From contig JBAMDO010000578.1 in NCBI GenBank assembly GCA_037074765.1, positions 806,001 through 870,000 of the forward strand: a stretch of DNA of 64,000 nucleotides. Direction: 5' to 3'. This stretch comes from Mansonella perstans (lineage: Eukaryota > Nematoda > Chromadorea > Rhabditida > Onchocercidae). The notes below the pieces were generated by a model. That model saw only the letters and a program-made list of their open reading frames with translations. It did no database searches and had not been told where the DNA came from. The position numbers and the translations under genes are program-made. Below, one piece after another: positions 41,501-54,600 of the stretch; position 1 is the first letter of the stretch; every line of letters begins with the position of its first letter.

Positions 41501-44500
41501 CAAAGTTATAAAATGACAGGTGCAAATTAAAATGATTAAATGATTATAGCTGAGATTTTTATATTGATGAATCATTTAGTTTTCATTGTTTTCGCTATAG
41601 TTAATATCTACTTTTTTTGTTCCTGGAAAAATGCTTCAGTAAATTCGGTTCTTTTATTCGTAAATTTCATATCATAAGTTCATTTTTCCGAATTTCACCT
41701 CCTTATCTGACCTTATTGTCAATTTAAGTGAATAAATTTCAAGTCTTTACATAAATATTCCAAACCATAATAAAATATGCATATTTCCGTATTCCTTATT
41801 AAAAGATTTCTGCAGTCCACAATTTGCAGGCTGTTCGACGAGCATTTTCACGTTATGAATTTATGCAACAATGGAGTTTCACCGATGAGTCCGCTGAAGT
41901 CGAAAATAAGGAAGAGCATGCGATCGGTCTTTTGCAAAATCTGTGGGATTTGGTATGTTGCGAAACTATATGATTTGTAAAACTCTTTAGATTCAGGGTG
42001 AAAATTGAGCTCAAATAAACTTCATTCAATCCTTCTTCTTTTCCTCTACCGCAGTTCTTTTTTCATCAATTGTTCCAGCAGGAATTCCAGTGAGCGAGGG
42101 CCATTTTTTTCGAAATCTTTCTGAAGGTGAACCTAGTTGCAAGTCTAATCAAGTTTCATCCCTAATTAATAGACAGATCGAATTAAACTTATTACTTACT
42201 AATATCCAATCTAAAATCAAGTTTCGTCTTTTTATTAATTTTTTTTTTTGAACTCCATAAAAGAAATATTTTTTTATTTGGTTTTTGGAGCAGTGCAATT
42301 TGCCATATTTATGCTAAATCAGCTGTCAATTTAATGAGCAATATTTATTTCAATTCAGAAATTTTCACAAGCCAATCTCAAAGATGGTTTCACAGTCCCC
42401 TCCTTCTCCTTCGTTTGCCTCTCTTTTCTTTCCTCTCAAAAACTATTTAATGATCAAAGGAATAAATTTCGTTTAATCTAAAAATGATTTATAAATATAG
42501 AATGTTTGTTTCATCTTTTTCCATTCATTTACCCTTCAATAAAGAACAAATGTGGACATTTCATTGAGTATGCAAGGACTTCAAAAGGTTCAAAGATTTC
42601 AAATTGTCACATTCAACCAGAAAGGGCATTTATATTTCATTTACTGAATTACTAACTTTTTGTTTTATTCACCTACTTAATTTTACTTTTAAAACATCAA
42701 GTGATCGGCAATTGAACAAATTAAAAAACGACAACTGATGGATGAAAGTGAAGTTGATATTAAAGCGATCGTCATGCCCTAAATGATCGCATACATCCGG
42801 AGCTATGTTGTCTGAACGAAATCCACTACGCTGAATATACTGCAGTTCCGAAACTCATCATAAAAACAGTATTGGAGAAACACTGTACTTAAATTTAAAT
42901 TATCATAGAGAATAAAGTCCAAATTTCAAAATTTACGCTGAAAAAATTTCCAGTTGACACTTTTTATCATAATTGTTTTGATGAAAGTATTCGAAATTTG
43001 TTGCTTAAAATATGTTTGAACTTTTTTATTACCCATTCTTTTATTACCCATTACCAATTCGATCATATGATTTGCAATGACGTAAGTCTCCTTACGCGAT
43101 ATTCGCCTTGGCTTATGAGATGCTTCTCTTTTTCTTGTCCAACAGAATCACTGTGAACAGGAATGAAGGGAAGTTTGTAACGCAAATGCATATAGTATTT
43201 GGACTGTTCAAGATTCAGTGGCAGGAGATTTTCGCTACTGTTGTTGAGTAGCAGATCAGTTGCGATGATCGATCTTCTCTTAATAAGTGCCTCATAGTGT
43301 CAGTCTTTTTAATTGGCCAATTTATTTAATTCAGTTATTGATTAAGAAGATGAATTTATTGTTATCCTACAAATTTCTCATTTTGACTACTAATTTTATT
43401 GTAGAATTTCTTGGATTTCCAAATGTTTTAAATAATTTCGGAACCTTTTATTTTACTTTTTAGTCAAAAAAGAAATTCATTGAGCAGGCGGTGATAATGT
43501 TATAAATTTTCTCGAGCAGAGCAATTTCAAAAATTGGTTACTGTTTTTTTTTCTTACTTTTTGCCTTTTTTGTCTTTCTGTTTTTATATTCAAAAAATCT
43601 TTTTGTTTGGTGGATTTTAAAAAATCTTGACGCGTTGTTACTTTAAAATTTCATTCTAAAATTTAAAATTTGGTTTCAAATTAGGTGAAAGGAAAACAGA
43701 GATATAATTAGTAAATATTAGGCAAACTAAATTTAATAAATTAATTTAGTTTATGAATCAATTTCCATGTCTGATGTAATAGTTTTTTTTTCTTTTTTTT
43801 CACAAATTATGCAATGTCATTTTCTTGATCGTAATGTTAACTTTTCTAATCATCGATATGACTTTAAATTTGATAGAGAGTAATCTGTGACAATTTTAAA
43901 TGGACAAAGAATTTTAACGTCATAATCATGTTATCATCAATGACATCAGGAAGCTGTCAGCCTCACACATTCATTAAATTTTTATATTAGATTATTTCAC
44001 AGAAATTTCATTACCAAATAGTATGATATAATATGCAAGGATAACTATTTTTTACTCTCAACGTAATCAATTTTTGCAGCTTAGGAGGAGCTTTTATTGT
44101 TATTGCTTTATTTATCTTTCATTTTTTCAAGCAAAATTTTGTCAAAAAACAACTGATTATTGATTAAAACCTATGCAAATGGCAGGATTTTTTAAGAATT
44201 GCTCTGACAGGTTTAAATTATCTGCTTTGATTTAGAATTATGTATGATTTCTGATATGTTTGAAAAGCACTGTGTTAACTTTCAGCAGCATGGTACCAAA
44301 TCTTTAGAAGACGAAAGGTTTGAACGTTATTGTATAGAAGCTGTTCGATTGTTAGTATTACTTTGGATTGTGCACTGTTTCGAAAAAACGGAAGCAGGAC
44401 AATGGCAGCAGCAATGTCCGAACTTTTATGCTGAACTTTTCGGCAATAGCAATCCACGACAAATTATCCAAAGCTTGTACAAAACGCAGCTAAACAATGT

Positions 44501-44883
44501 AAGTTTTTTTGTATTAGACTATAAAATATTGTACGAAAATCATACGATATATAGTAGAATTAGCAGGGATTGGATAGGTTTTGAAGTTTTAAAAAATATG
44601 GCTGAAGATGTAGTATTCTTTTATTTATATTTGATGCACATTTCTTTACTGTTTGTAATGTTTTTTTCAGATTCAAATGACGCTTCTTACGGACACGTTA
44701 AGGATACGACTGGAATTGTTAGATTGTAGCCTCGGCAATCTGGATACCGAACAACCTAAATTACTGCGTAGTTCAGTGCCGCATGATACGAAAAGAGAAA
44801 TCACCTCTAGACCTATCCTTACATTTTTAAAATTCAACCGCCATAATTTTCTATATCCATTATTGTATCAAAGTTTAAAATAA
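26525..44883 (+). CDS. Long multi-exon gene for an unrecognised protein with an N-terminal membrane segment
   Basis: Exons that fit in phase: 26525-26666 (start MPLLPMKSLSGS), 29536-29696 (hydrophobic segment SGVLLVASVGSYVMYRVC), 30011-30104, 30240-30304, 30660-30817 (Ser-rich, then LLWDDPQWDEDTEF), 30939-30981; then 31405-31557, 31908-32005, 32130-32230, 32342-32389, 32427-32555, 32920-33030, 33279-33459 (EWFEDDYFPFVTDQDLK), 34050-34157, 34423-34581, 41830-41952 (EEHAIGLLQNLWDL), 44286-44498 and 44671-44883. The 30981/31405 join is open, and the 32342 exon has a weak acceptor and a 37-nt following intron. Layout: membrane segment near residue 50-70, low-complexity Ser-rich middle, helical C-terminal third. 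One membrane segment near the start suggests an anchored protein facing the cytosol (inference). I recognise no family. The single-gene model rests on phase agreement; a split near 34.6 or 42 kb is possible. Confidence 0.65.
26667..29535 (+). other. Large first intron of the 26.5-44.9 kb gene
   Basis: About 2.9 kb with no exon-like frame. If the first exon belongs to a different gene, this would instead be intergenic. Confidence 0.4.
34582..37519 (+). other. 5' part of a 7.2-kb intron
   Basis: AT-rich sequence. Open frames at 35722-35949 (+) and 36490-36744 (-) have no splice or composition support. Confidence 0.4.
37520..38240 (-). CDS. Small secreted cysteine-rich protein, Ly6/three-finger type, nested in an intron
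   Basis: Three minus-strand exons join in phase 0: 38240-38148 (donor GTAAGTG), 38018-37845 (acceptor TTGGTATTCAG, donor GTTTGT) and 37693-37520, giving about 146 residues. The start MVSMTLFARVAATVILTAG is a signal peptide, with mature ALVCYENDES following. The middle reads ISNESWDYCVFIPGYAE and YQVLSICLLE. The end carries FRCICSYDRCN, the CxC(x)3DxCN signature of Ly6/three-finger domains. No GPI-type hydrophobic tail is present, so the product should be secreted. It resembles a nematode family of small secreted proteins ending CNYDLCN, as I recall that family. The gene lies wholly inside a 7.2-kb intron of the plus-strand gene. Confidence 0.78.
40582..40696 (-). CDS. Possible isolated minus-strand exon
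   Basis: Minus-strand frame between a TTATCTTGCAAG acceptor and a GTAATA donor reads FRVLRTEISDLKLNLVQRG then LLATDKKKMIPIHHHAQW. Composition is protein-like. No partner exon was found, so it may be chance. Confidence 0.22.
41164..41260. repeat. 43-bp tandem duplication with a partial third copy
   Basis: (A)GCAAATGAATTCTGCATGAT recurs at about 41207 with few changes, and AGCAAATGATG starts a broken third copy at about 41250. Confidence 0.8.
41953..44285 (+). other. 2.3-kb intron of the long plus-strand gene
   Basis: No strong exon. A phase-compatible short exon at 42053-42091 (FFHQLFQQEFQ then stop) could give an alternative, earlier C terminus. Confidence 0.35.
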
Positions 44884-44912
44884 ATTATTCCTATTTAATG
44901 AATTCCTCTTTA

Positions 44913-44918
44913 AATAAA
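44913..44918 (+). terminator. Probable poly(A) signal
   Basis: AATAAA lies 30 bases after the TAA that ends the long plus-strand gene. The short distance is usual in nematodes and supports that stop as the real 3' end. Confidence 0.5.
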
Positions 44919-46817
44919 GAAATGCTACGAGAAATATGCAGCGTTGTATTATATAAAAGAAACAGGCTGTATAACAAAATTCAAGTACATGATATTTGGT
45001 TACATCTCATCAATCATCTGACGAGGAGATCAGCCTATTCGCTTGCTTAACCTTGGCTGTAAGTGCAGTGTTTTTTTCCAAAGGTCAGATTAATATGATG
45101 GTCGTGCCATCGGCAGACATCAATTCTCGAAGTTATTCTTAGGTATATGCGACACCTCCACAAGTTCCTGTGATGCTCCAGAGATTATTTTTCTTTAGAT
45201 TTCTCCTAAATAAATTAGGAAAGTTATTCTAAATATCTATTATTGAACTTATAGTCATGAAGAATTCGTGTTGTAGAATATTATCGTCTATCATATTATA
45301 TCCGAGACTTGATCATGTCTAGATATTCATTTACTTACTTTTATTAAAATTAGTTTTGTGCTATCTGTTTTCATGCTTTTTATGGTTGCTGTTTCCTTCA
45401 ACATAGAACATATTTAAAAACAGCAAATGGAAGTTATCAAATAATTCAGTGGATTTTTATTTTATTGAATGATGTAAATCTTAAAAGGTATAAGTGTGAA
45501 GTTTAGGGAGGGGGAAATAATACGGAAGAGTGGGTAATGAACATTTTTCCATGAATTTTTTTTGAATAATTCTATAAAATCGGTCTTCGTCACGGAATAC
45601 TTTTTTGACATTAGCTTAGACATATGACGTCAGGAATGCCAGTTCATTTTCTAATTCGATATCGTTCATCTGACTTTAGCACAAAATGTTGCAGAAGCTC
45701 CCGAATAACGAGGACGGAGCGATCGATCGATTGAACAAAAAAGAAGAAGCATATTAGTGTAATTTTGTGCAATTATGGGGGGGGAGATAATTACTTTGCT
45801 AAATTCAAATATAATGCCGGAATGCAAAATTGGAGATGTGCGTAGGTGCTTTTGGCTCAGTGGTATAGTAAACGTTCGATTTCGCTTACACAAAACTTTT
45901 GTTTCCTACTACTTTTTTCAAATCGAGAATTGAAAGTAAGGATGGAATAGTGTCCTGCTAGGAAGAATTAATTCTTTCAACTACAATAAACTCATGAGAT
46001 CTTACATCAAAGCATAATCAATTATCATAAAATCGGTAATCATTACGGATACTATGCAAGAAAATGGATAATTTAAAAGTATCATGCAATTCTTCTTCCT
46101 CCTTTTTTTCATGATTCTTTGCAAAAAATTTGTATGAAGTTTTTCAGATCATAGTTTTCAACTATTTCAGTTTGAAAAATCGAATTTATTTAAAAGTTGT
46201 CAAGAGAGTCATGATGGGGATGTTAGTTTCCGTCACTTCCAATACCTTTAATTGATGTTACTTTAAAAAATTTTAATTTTGGGAATAACAAGCTTGTATT
46301 GATCCGACATTTTTTTTTGTTCATGAAAGCAATCTTTAAGAATACGATTCCAAAGGGTATGAATTTTTGAAATGCAAAATATTTTTAATGTTTAATTTAT
46401 GGGATATGGAAAGGTTTTCCGGTTTTATAGAAATATATCTATCTGTTAGTAGGCTATAGTTATTTTTAGGTCACTTACTCTTTTTTGTATATTGACATAA
46501 ATCAATTTGATGTCAGTAGTTGGAGTCCAATTGATTTAGCAGAGGACCTTTTTTTTTTTTGTAAGACTGGGCTTCATACATTGATTTGCATTGCTCCGAT
46601 AAATGAGGTTGTGATCATTCTTAATTTTGATGACTTTAACTATTCTTCTCGGTAGGATCTGGTGCAGGGTTAAAGCACGATACCTGCGCAACTCATTAGA
46701 TTAAGAATGATTACATAAACTTATTACTTTGTCCAAAAATTAATATTTGCATTATTTATGACAAAGTAAAAGTACATCTGCAAAATTTCAAGTCAGAATG
46801 GATAAATTACAGCATGC
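44919..46817. other. Intergenic, with a tRNA-like element
   Basis: Convergent intergenic region between the long plus-strand gene and the minus-strand collagen. Apart from the element at 45842-45920, no feature is supported. Confidence 0.45.
45842..45919 (+). pseudogene. tRNA-like sequence with A box and T-run terminator
   Basis: TGGCTCAGTGG (45853-45863) is a perfect A box. The ends GTAGG and CCTAC can pair as an acceptor stem about 70 nt apart. A hairpin GTAAACG/CGCTTAC sits at the anticodon-arm position, and a six-T run follows the 3' end as for Pol III. There is no proper B box at the T-arm position and that arm is poor, so a decayed or tRNA-derived copy is more likely than a working tRNA. 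Confidence 0.35.
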
Positions 46818-48678
46818 TTATATAGAATCCAAAGTATCACTAAAATCATTTGGTAAACCAAATGAGAATGGAGCAAGGATTTTCGAAACTCCACAGTCTG
46901 ATGGACAATATGTAGCCGGCATTCCAGGTTCTCCGGGAGGACCCCACGGTCCTTTCTCACCGTACCTACCGGTCTAAAATGGAACATTGAAATAAAATTA
47001 TGCAATTTAGCATAACTTATGCAACTTATGCAGTTATTAAAAGAAAAAAAAATATGGCTGCTAATCAAAATTTAGTATTTACATTTCCTTGTAGTCCAGG
47101 TAAACCAATCGATCCTTGCTCTCCTTGCTTGCCTGGAATATTGGATCTTCGACCTGGCATGCCTTGTAATCCTATAGGACCTGCAGGTCCAGGTAAACCA
47201 TTTGGTCCTTTTATACCAACACCAGCTAAAATTTGATTGTGAAATCAGAAACAAATCATTTAACTGATAAATCTAATTTTATCCAACTGTCACTGAAGAA
47301 TATGTTTAGAGCCTCTTAAGATACTTTGTTTATAATTGAAAAAAACAAGCCTAATATAAAAAAAATTTGTCGGATAAGAATGAAATATATTTTTGAACAG
47401 ACCGAAAGCATCATCACCAGGTGCCCCTGGAGGTCCAACTGGTCCTTCTTTTCCACGTGGTCCTTCCGGTCCACTGTTTCCGATTGGTCCATTTTCACCT
47501 AGCTTGCCAGGCCGACCAAAAATTATATGAAATTTGCATTTAATTGTGATATGTTATAAGAAGTGCCTAAGATTTGATGGAAAGAATTTTTTCATACCTT
47601 TTCTCCTCACGATTGAGAATTTTGACATAAAAATGTATGAAAACTGACCTGAAGAACCAGGAGGACCTGAGAGACCCAATCGGCCACGCTCTCCTTGCGA
47701 ACCACGCAAACCAGGTGGACCAGCGGGGCAGATAGCACATGGAAGATCAAATAATAATGGTTGAGTCATAACATCTTCACCATCAGTACCAGGTATTCCT
47801 ATTTTCCCAGGCGTACCTGGAACCCCATCAGCTCCTGGCGGTCCAATAAACCCAGGTTCGCCCATCGGACACATCAAACGCATACATTCTATACAAAAAC
47901 TAACATTATCAATTAATTTTCCATAAATCATTCATCATTATAAAAAGCAATTTTTTCGTTGAATGATGTAATACTTACTACCACACCGTTCAATAGTTTC
48001 ATGAAACGAATTAGTTTGTCGCACGGTACGGATGGTATGACTAATGGTTTGCTTTGTGTGCCTTATTTCAATCCATAGAGCCGAAGATTTTCTCTGAAAA
48101 CGATATATCTATAAAAGCCTTAAATGGATACGGGTTTCCAATGCCAAATTACGGGCAATTTTCTTATGTTTCTCTCTTTTAGCTTCTATGGCTTAAATTC
48201 CATCTCAGTCGAATTATGCATATGTGAAAATTAGACAAGAAGTCCTATGTTCGTAGTCCCAACAGGCTATCTATTCATCCTATTTGTAGCTAGAATGAGC
48301 TTGAAATGTGTAATTGAACTAGATTAAAATAACAGTAACTTGTAATTTCTCACGGAAACTTCTTATAGAAATGGATCAGGTCTAAACTTCATCGTGAATA
48401 TTATCTTTCAAGTTGGGTCATCATAATGTGCAACCACAACAGTCAGATAACATGAGTTAAAAATGATCATATTGATTCAGCTTTGTTTCAATTGATAATT
48501 TATAATTTCGAGATACTTTAAATGATTCTGTAAGCAATTCCGCTTCTAACTGTATCAGATTTGTCTTTCGATATATTGCTGTTGCTGTTAACAACAAGGC
48601 CAATGCTGTTAGCACCGATGTTGCAATAGTAATCAAGCCAAGTGTGAAAAAACGATCTTCGTTTTTGATTAGTACAAC
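46818..48678 (-). CDS. Nematode cuticle collagen
   Basis: Extracellular structural protein of the cuticle. Minus-strand exons: 48678-48517, 48093-47982, 47888-47649, 47498 (or 47516)-47403, 47225-47083 and 46973-46818. All phases agree. The first holds the N-terminal membrane anchor ([20 protein letters not shown]) of the cuticle-collagen N domain. A cysteine cluster (ERCECMRLMC) follows, then Gly-X-Y blocks beginning [15 protein letters not shown], interrupted by a Cys-containing spacer ([10 protein letters not shown]) and by GRRSNIPG, and ending [13 protein letters not shown]. The last ~30 residues are non-collagenous. The initiator exon upstream of 48678 was not found. The fourth exon lacks an AG where its Gly-X-Y frame seems to begin. 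Six or more exons is a lot for this family. Confidence 0.9.
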
Positions 48679-51600
48679 CTGTAATATGATATGTTATGAT
48701 ATCAAATGAAAACTTTAATTTTACTTCAATTAAAGGATAAAAGGGAATTTCAGCTTGCTTGATATTATAATTTTCAAGATTCGTGAAGATATCATTCTTA
48801 GAATAGCGGTTTAAACAAAATTAATGTCGTGACAAAATGCATTTCGTGTAGAAAAAAGAAAGTTAATTAGGATAAAAATTAATTTATATATAAATTTCTC
48901 TGATTTTGGGTCACTGATTCTCTCAAATATCAATAAATCGTATATGGTAAGCTTGTCGTTGCTTTTTAAAGCATCAGTATAATAACTTTCAGGCTATTCT
49001 ATTCAGTTATTGACTTGGCCAAGTGAATATCTTGCAAGATGATATTTCTGCAATTATCCAGAAATAGCTGATTGATCGATGAAAGGTTTACGTTTTCATC
49101 TATTCATCTTTTATTTTTTCAAAATAAATTCAACGATTGCCAATATTTCTTGTTTCCTCAGGCTGTCATCAAATGATGTTTATGAGTTGAAAGACTAATG
49201 TTCGTCCAATTAAGAATTCGAAGAGTACCAGAAATATTTTAAGGAAAATGAATGTAAGTATACAAAAGGAATTTATATAAGTAAACAATTTGAGGGATAA
49301 GGTAAGAAGACAACATTCACAAAGCATACAATGCACAGAGATTTGAATGAGCTTAAAAGATTTTGCAAAATCAAGAGAATTATGACGATAATTTTGCAAG
49401 CTATAGTGCAAAACAAGAGTTATTTGTGCGAAATAATTTCTTCAGCGAAATAAATACGGGAACAATTAATATTATTAAGATAATTCGATCATTTAGAACT
49501 CTTATGGTCATTAATTTTTGCACTGATCATATTCTAATGCGGACATTTAATATTATACTTTCTTCAGTCTTTCTGCTTCATATCATCTGGAAAAAATATT
49601 TAAATTACTTTCCAGTTTAGTAATTTGGGAAATAATTCTAAGCGTATCTATGAGATCGTATATAAATATCAAATTTAGAGAAAGTACTAAAAAATGTGAC
49701 GATGAGATGAAATTTTGTACTTTTTCAATCTGATGCAGACATATCTCAGCATTACAGCATTGTTCAAATGTCAATTTACTGATTAACTAGACTTCAGCGA
49801 GTACAATAATTCTTAACCTTCTCACAACAGCATATAAATACATGAAAATTATTTCACTTTTATCGAAATGCTGGATTATATAAGAGTATTTTAGATAAAG
49901 CAATGATTAGTTTATATGGTTTGCAAAGTTACATAGAATCTTTTATCACTAGCGAATCAATGTTGAATTTGAAGAGTAAAAAATTAATTGCTAAATCAGT
50001 TGCGGATTTTAAACTTCTTATGTTCACAACAAAAAAACTTTTTACGTTTAGAGCGATTTGGTAGACAACTGATTGCAGAAAATAAAGACATTAAGTTGGC
50101 CATGGAAGTAAATTCTTCCACTATTACGAAAATTTTAAAGTCCGCAGACATTATGTTTGTGCATTTGTATTTAAGTACCAAATTGAAATGAACCAGAGAG
50201 AGCAAAATTAAGTAATATGCTTATTTTAAAGCAATATCTTCCATCTGAATTTTCCATTAGTCATGTAACATCTATTATTCTAAAGCCATCAGTGATAAGC
50301 TTGCTACTAATTCAACAAGATCTCAAAAATAGGATAATCTCGAAATGAATATGAATCTAGCTTTACCAAACTTACGAAGACAATAATATTATAATTAATC
50401 TTGATCAAGAACTTTACTCAAAGAGAAAGTTATATCTTAAATATGAATTTCTTCTACATCGCAATATATAGAAACTGATAGTTTTAATCACTCTAAACTG
50501 CAATATATCTCTTTAATTTTCATAGCTCACGACAAGCAAATCAGATTTTTGTCAGAAGGTGTTAAAAGTTGGAACTGAGAATAATAAAATTTGTTAATGA
50601 CTGAAAATAATTTTTTTTTTTAAAATTTCGAATCATATCACGTAGCCGAAAGAAACAAAAACATGATTTGTATACAAGCTAAAGATATAAGCGTGTGAAA
50701 GAAATTGTTCCATCTTGTTCCGTTTTCAAAATTCACACTGCCGAATATTTTTCAAGTATGTTGTCAATAGCATTTTTGCTTTTTACCTACAACAGCAAAT
50801 ATGCAAATGGCAGATCAGTTTTCTCATTTTTAGTATCAATTTTTATTTGCATAGCAAAATCATTGGTTACTATTACAAATTGTCAGTGATTCATTATTAT
50901 GAAATATCAAGGTTAATTATCCACTATATCAAGGTTAATTACTGTCACACACTTTCCTTGATTGATATGTCGTGAATAAAAACAACTTTCTCTCATATCG
51001 AAGTTTTTGTTTCATAATCTTAAGGATACTGTAGCACCACATAAGCTGTTTTCTTTTATTACTACCAATTAGTTATCATAAGACAAAACTCGAGGTCATC
51101 GGTATCAATAAAAGACTAGAAACATTTCTCCCGATTTTATTCTCGATTATCCTATCTCAGCCATCCGTACACTATTAACAAAATGTTGGCAAATGAGGTC
51201 AATTAAAGATTAATTAACTCATCTTGACATCCCAAATGTTTATAACAAGTTAAGAAACATGTGAAGGGAAATGCTAAATTCTGATTAGGATTAACTTCGA
51301 AAAATATGTTCCGAAAGATATACAGGAAATTTGTCACAAATTTTTTGAGACTAAAAATTCGGAAAATTTTGAAACAATACATATTATTAAGTTAACTTTA
51401 GTAATATTCATTAGAAAAAGACATAAAAATCATCATTCTACCGTTCAGAACGATATTTGAAATGATCTAGGATTGAAAAATAATTTTAGCCAAGTAAGTA
51501 ACTGATTTGTTTGAAAAATAGATTCATTACGGCAAAAGTCATTTAGTATACTGCGATCTTCTAGTATTAAATTTACATAAAAGTATCTAAGAAACGCACA

Positions 51601-54600
51601 CATAAGCTTAAAAACAACCCTACACTTGAAAAGATGCTGCGATAAACAGATGTGCTTGAAACCAGAAATGTGATGATTGCGGATTACAAGTGTAGTGGCT
51701 CGCAATCACTGCAAACGCGGAAGCCTTCAACGTGTCATCTAATAATTGCATGAAACAAATGAAATATGATTCATTTCACTTTTTCTAGCTCTTTATTTTC
51801 GTAAAGTTTGTGAAATTAGACTTTCAGCAAGTTTTCCGAAACAATAATGATGGGATAATGTCGCGTTTCGTCTCATCATACTATGCATTGATACAAAGTG
51901 AGCAATGATAAATGGTTGAGAGAAAAGATATGATAAACGACATAATTCATTTTCGACCGTGACATTTCTCCTCTGATCAGTGGACAGCAGTAAAAAAAGT
52001 ACTTTCAGATGTCCTCAATATTGAACATTAGTGTAATAAGAAAGAGATTTACATGATAACGTGATATTGTCATCGTATATCAATCTAAAAAAAAAAAAAA
52101 ATAATAAAATGGAGGGATGAAATAACCAACAATGAAAAAATTATCAGTTATCATCCTGGAAAAAAAAATTCCATAAGTATTTTTGCTTAATAAGCTTTGG
52201 CTTCTCGAATCAAATAGTTTTGGGTAGATAACTCCTAGACACTCCGAGAAATTGACAGCATTATTGTGAGAAACTACACTGAAAAAATTTTGGAAGTTTC
52301 ATTCAATAATTCATAAGCATATTTTTATATAAAGTTGGTAAGTAAGTATAGATATAAATTGTGATATTTTACTAATAATTTTTTTGATGAATGCAAAAAT
52401 CATTTTGAAAATAAAGTGGAAATCAATTTTAGAGCTATGTGCGGTATCTTTTTATTGTAGTGTAAGAGAACGGTCTTAATATCCAGTGCTAATATTGGAG
52501 TTAAAAGTGTCAGAAAGACACGGTGCAAAGTCGATAGTATTTTGATAACTTGAATATCCTTCAAATAAAATTTAAGTGTTAAAATCTTTTTATTGCAAAA
52601 TTTCTATGTGATAATATTATTCTGCATATTATTAGAAAACATATGGAACTATGTTCTCCGAATAAAATTCGACGCAGAAGGTCATCAGATGTCAAATGGG
52701 TATTCATGTGAAAAGATCTGAGAAAAATGTCCTCAGAAATTTTTAACTAACTAATATTTTAACATTTTCGATATCAGTCCTTCATTGCTTGAATTGTAAA
52801 GTGTTTTTAAAAATCCAATCAAAGCATATTTGATATTTGAATAAACTTCAAACAAGTAATTCAAGAATGAAATTAATTTTCAATGAATTCTTCTTTCCCA
52901 TGAAATGAATCTTGCTACTTTTGCTTTCGTATTCTTAATCGGAACGCTTTGATCAGTAAAACTATTTGAGATTTATTTCCATTATTTTCCGCGTAGTGAC
53001 ATAACAAATAGAACAGGGCTTTTGCACTTGGGAAAAATGCGCAAAACAACTAAATTATTTATTTGTAAACAATTCAAGCAAATTTTATGGGTGTCAAAAT
53101 GAACCTTATAAGTCTAACAAAATGCGCTTCTTTTTGCTTCTTAATTAAGATGCAACAGATTTATCGGCTAATACTGCCAAAAAGATTGTGAAAAAATTTT
53201 AAATCCCAATTAACCAGGCAAAAAGATAAATGTCAACATATTTTAGTTTCCAGATGAATGGATTGATTAAATTGATAAGAATGTAAAGAAAATACAATAG
53301 TTCGGGATAACAGATGTCAGCAAAAAAAATGACCTGTAGAAAGAGTTTTAAAAAATTAGAAATTAAAGCGATGACATCAGGGGAAATTAGGAGGATTGAA
53401 GAGGGAATTAATTGATTGATAAATACAAATCTATCGATTTGACAAATAAGTTCAAATAAATTCGTTCTCTTTTGTATGAATAATACTCGAACTATTTTTA
53501 ATTGTATATTTTTTTTCAATTGTATATTTTGCTAAAATTAATTGATGACAGTATTCCGCAACGATGATAACGAAGTGATAACTTGATACAAAAGGAAACA
53601 TGTTAAAGGCAATTTAAGGGAAATTTTTTATTTTTCTGGATAACCAATTATACTTCGTTTTTTAGTTTTCTCTGATTAATTGTATTTTCTCATCATTTCA
53701 TTTCTTCAATTTTTTGCAACTTTTGCTTTCTTGTTCATAATCAAAACGTTTTGATCAATTAAATTCTCCTTCAATTCACTTTAGTTTTCTGGCTTTTCCC
53801 AGTGAATCAGTGAACTTTTTAAATATTCAGTTCTTTTCTTAATACAGTAAGTTATTTTTATCACCGAATCGATTCATTAGACATTAACTATGTGGTTAAT
53901 TAGCCGACAACGAACTATAAGTATAAATGTTGCTGTAAATGAGCACATTTTTTATTTTTACTGAATTTGATTGCTATGCTAGTTCGAGTTTGTTATTTAT
54001 AACAGATAGAACCTTAAGAATTAAGTAAGAAGTGATTTATTTACTGTTATATCAAGTCTTAAAATACCAAACTGAATTTATGCGAAAATCGACATTTTGC
54101 TTGAAAATTAGACATTATACCTTGACTTGTCATCAATGTTAACATTCCGAAATAAAAATAAGTTTGAAATTAAAGAAGATAAACATGATTTTCTGACAAA
54201 ATATTTTAGTGATAAATTGCAATAGATTAATGAAATTAAATTTCCCAAATTAACAAAAGTAGCAAAAACGAACCAGCATGATAAAGCTATATCGGAGTAT
54301 CAGTAATGTGTTATTGACCGCTACTGCCCACTGCACTTATTTTCATTAAGTGATGTTTGGCATGAAGTGACCTAATTTCATGCTGATGACCAACAAACTC
54401 GGAGAGGTCAAATTCTTGGATCTCTGCTCCATTTTTATGCTATCGTCCTCTTATCACTGAAATAGTTTGCTGATAACTACAAGAGAAGTTTTGACCGTTA
54501 GATTTGTGTTAATTTGTTAAAATTTTGGCAGATGAAATATATGCACTGAGAATAGCAATAGCTTTCTCGTCATTCAGTAACTTTAAAAACATATTTTTGC

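Larger units (their letters stand above)
38241..41829. other. 3' part of a 7.2-kb intron
   Basis: Contains the upstream region of the nested gene, one weak minus-strand exon candidate at 40582-40696 and a tandem duplication at 41164-41260. No other feature was seen. Confidence 0.4.

Noticed and set aside
42053..42091. Short exon FFHQLFQQEFQ-stop as the end of the long plus-strand gene
   Set aside because: Phase fits, but exon 44286-44498 also fits in phase and continues with a longer, protein-like sequence followed by a close poly(A) signal. Kept only as an alternative.
43203..43280. Possible exon after GATTCAG in the 2.3-kb intron
   Set aside because: Leu/Ser-rich noise with no donor; not needed to join the flanking exons.
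53199..53519. 106-codon minus-strand frame
   Set aside because: Ile/Phe/Leu/Asn-rich composition typical of AT-rich non-coding DNA, with no splice context or homology that I can recognise.
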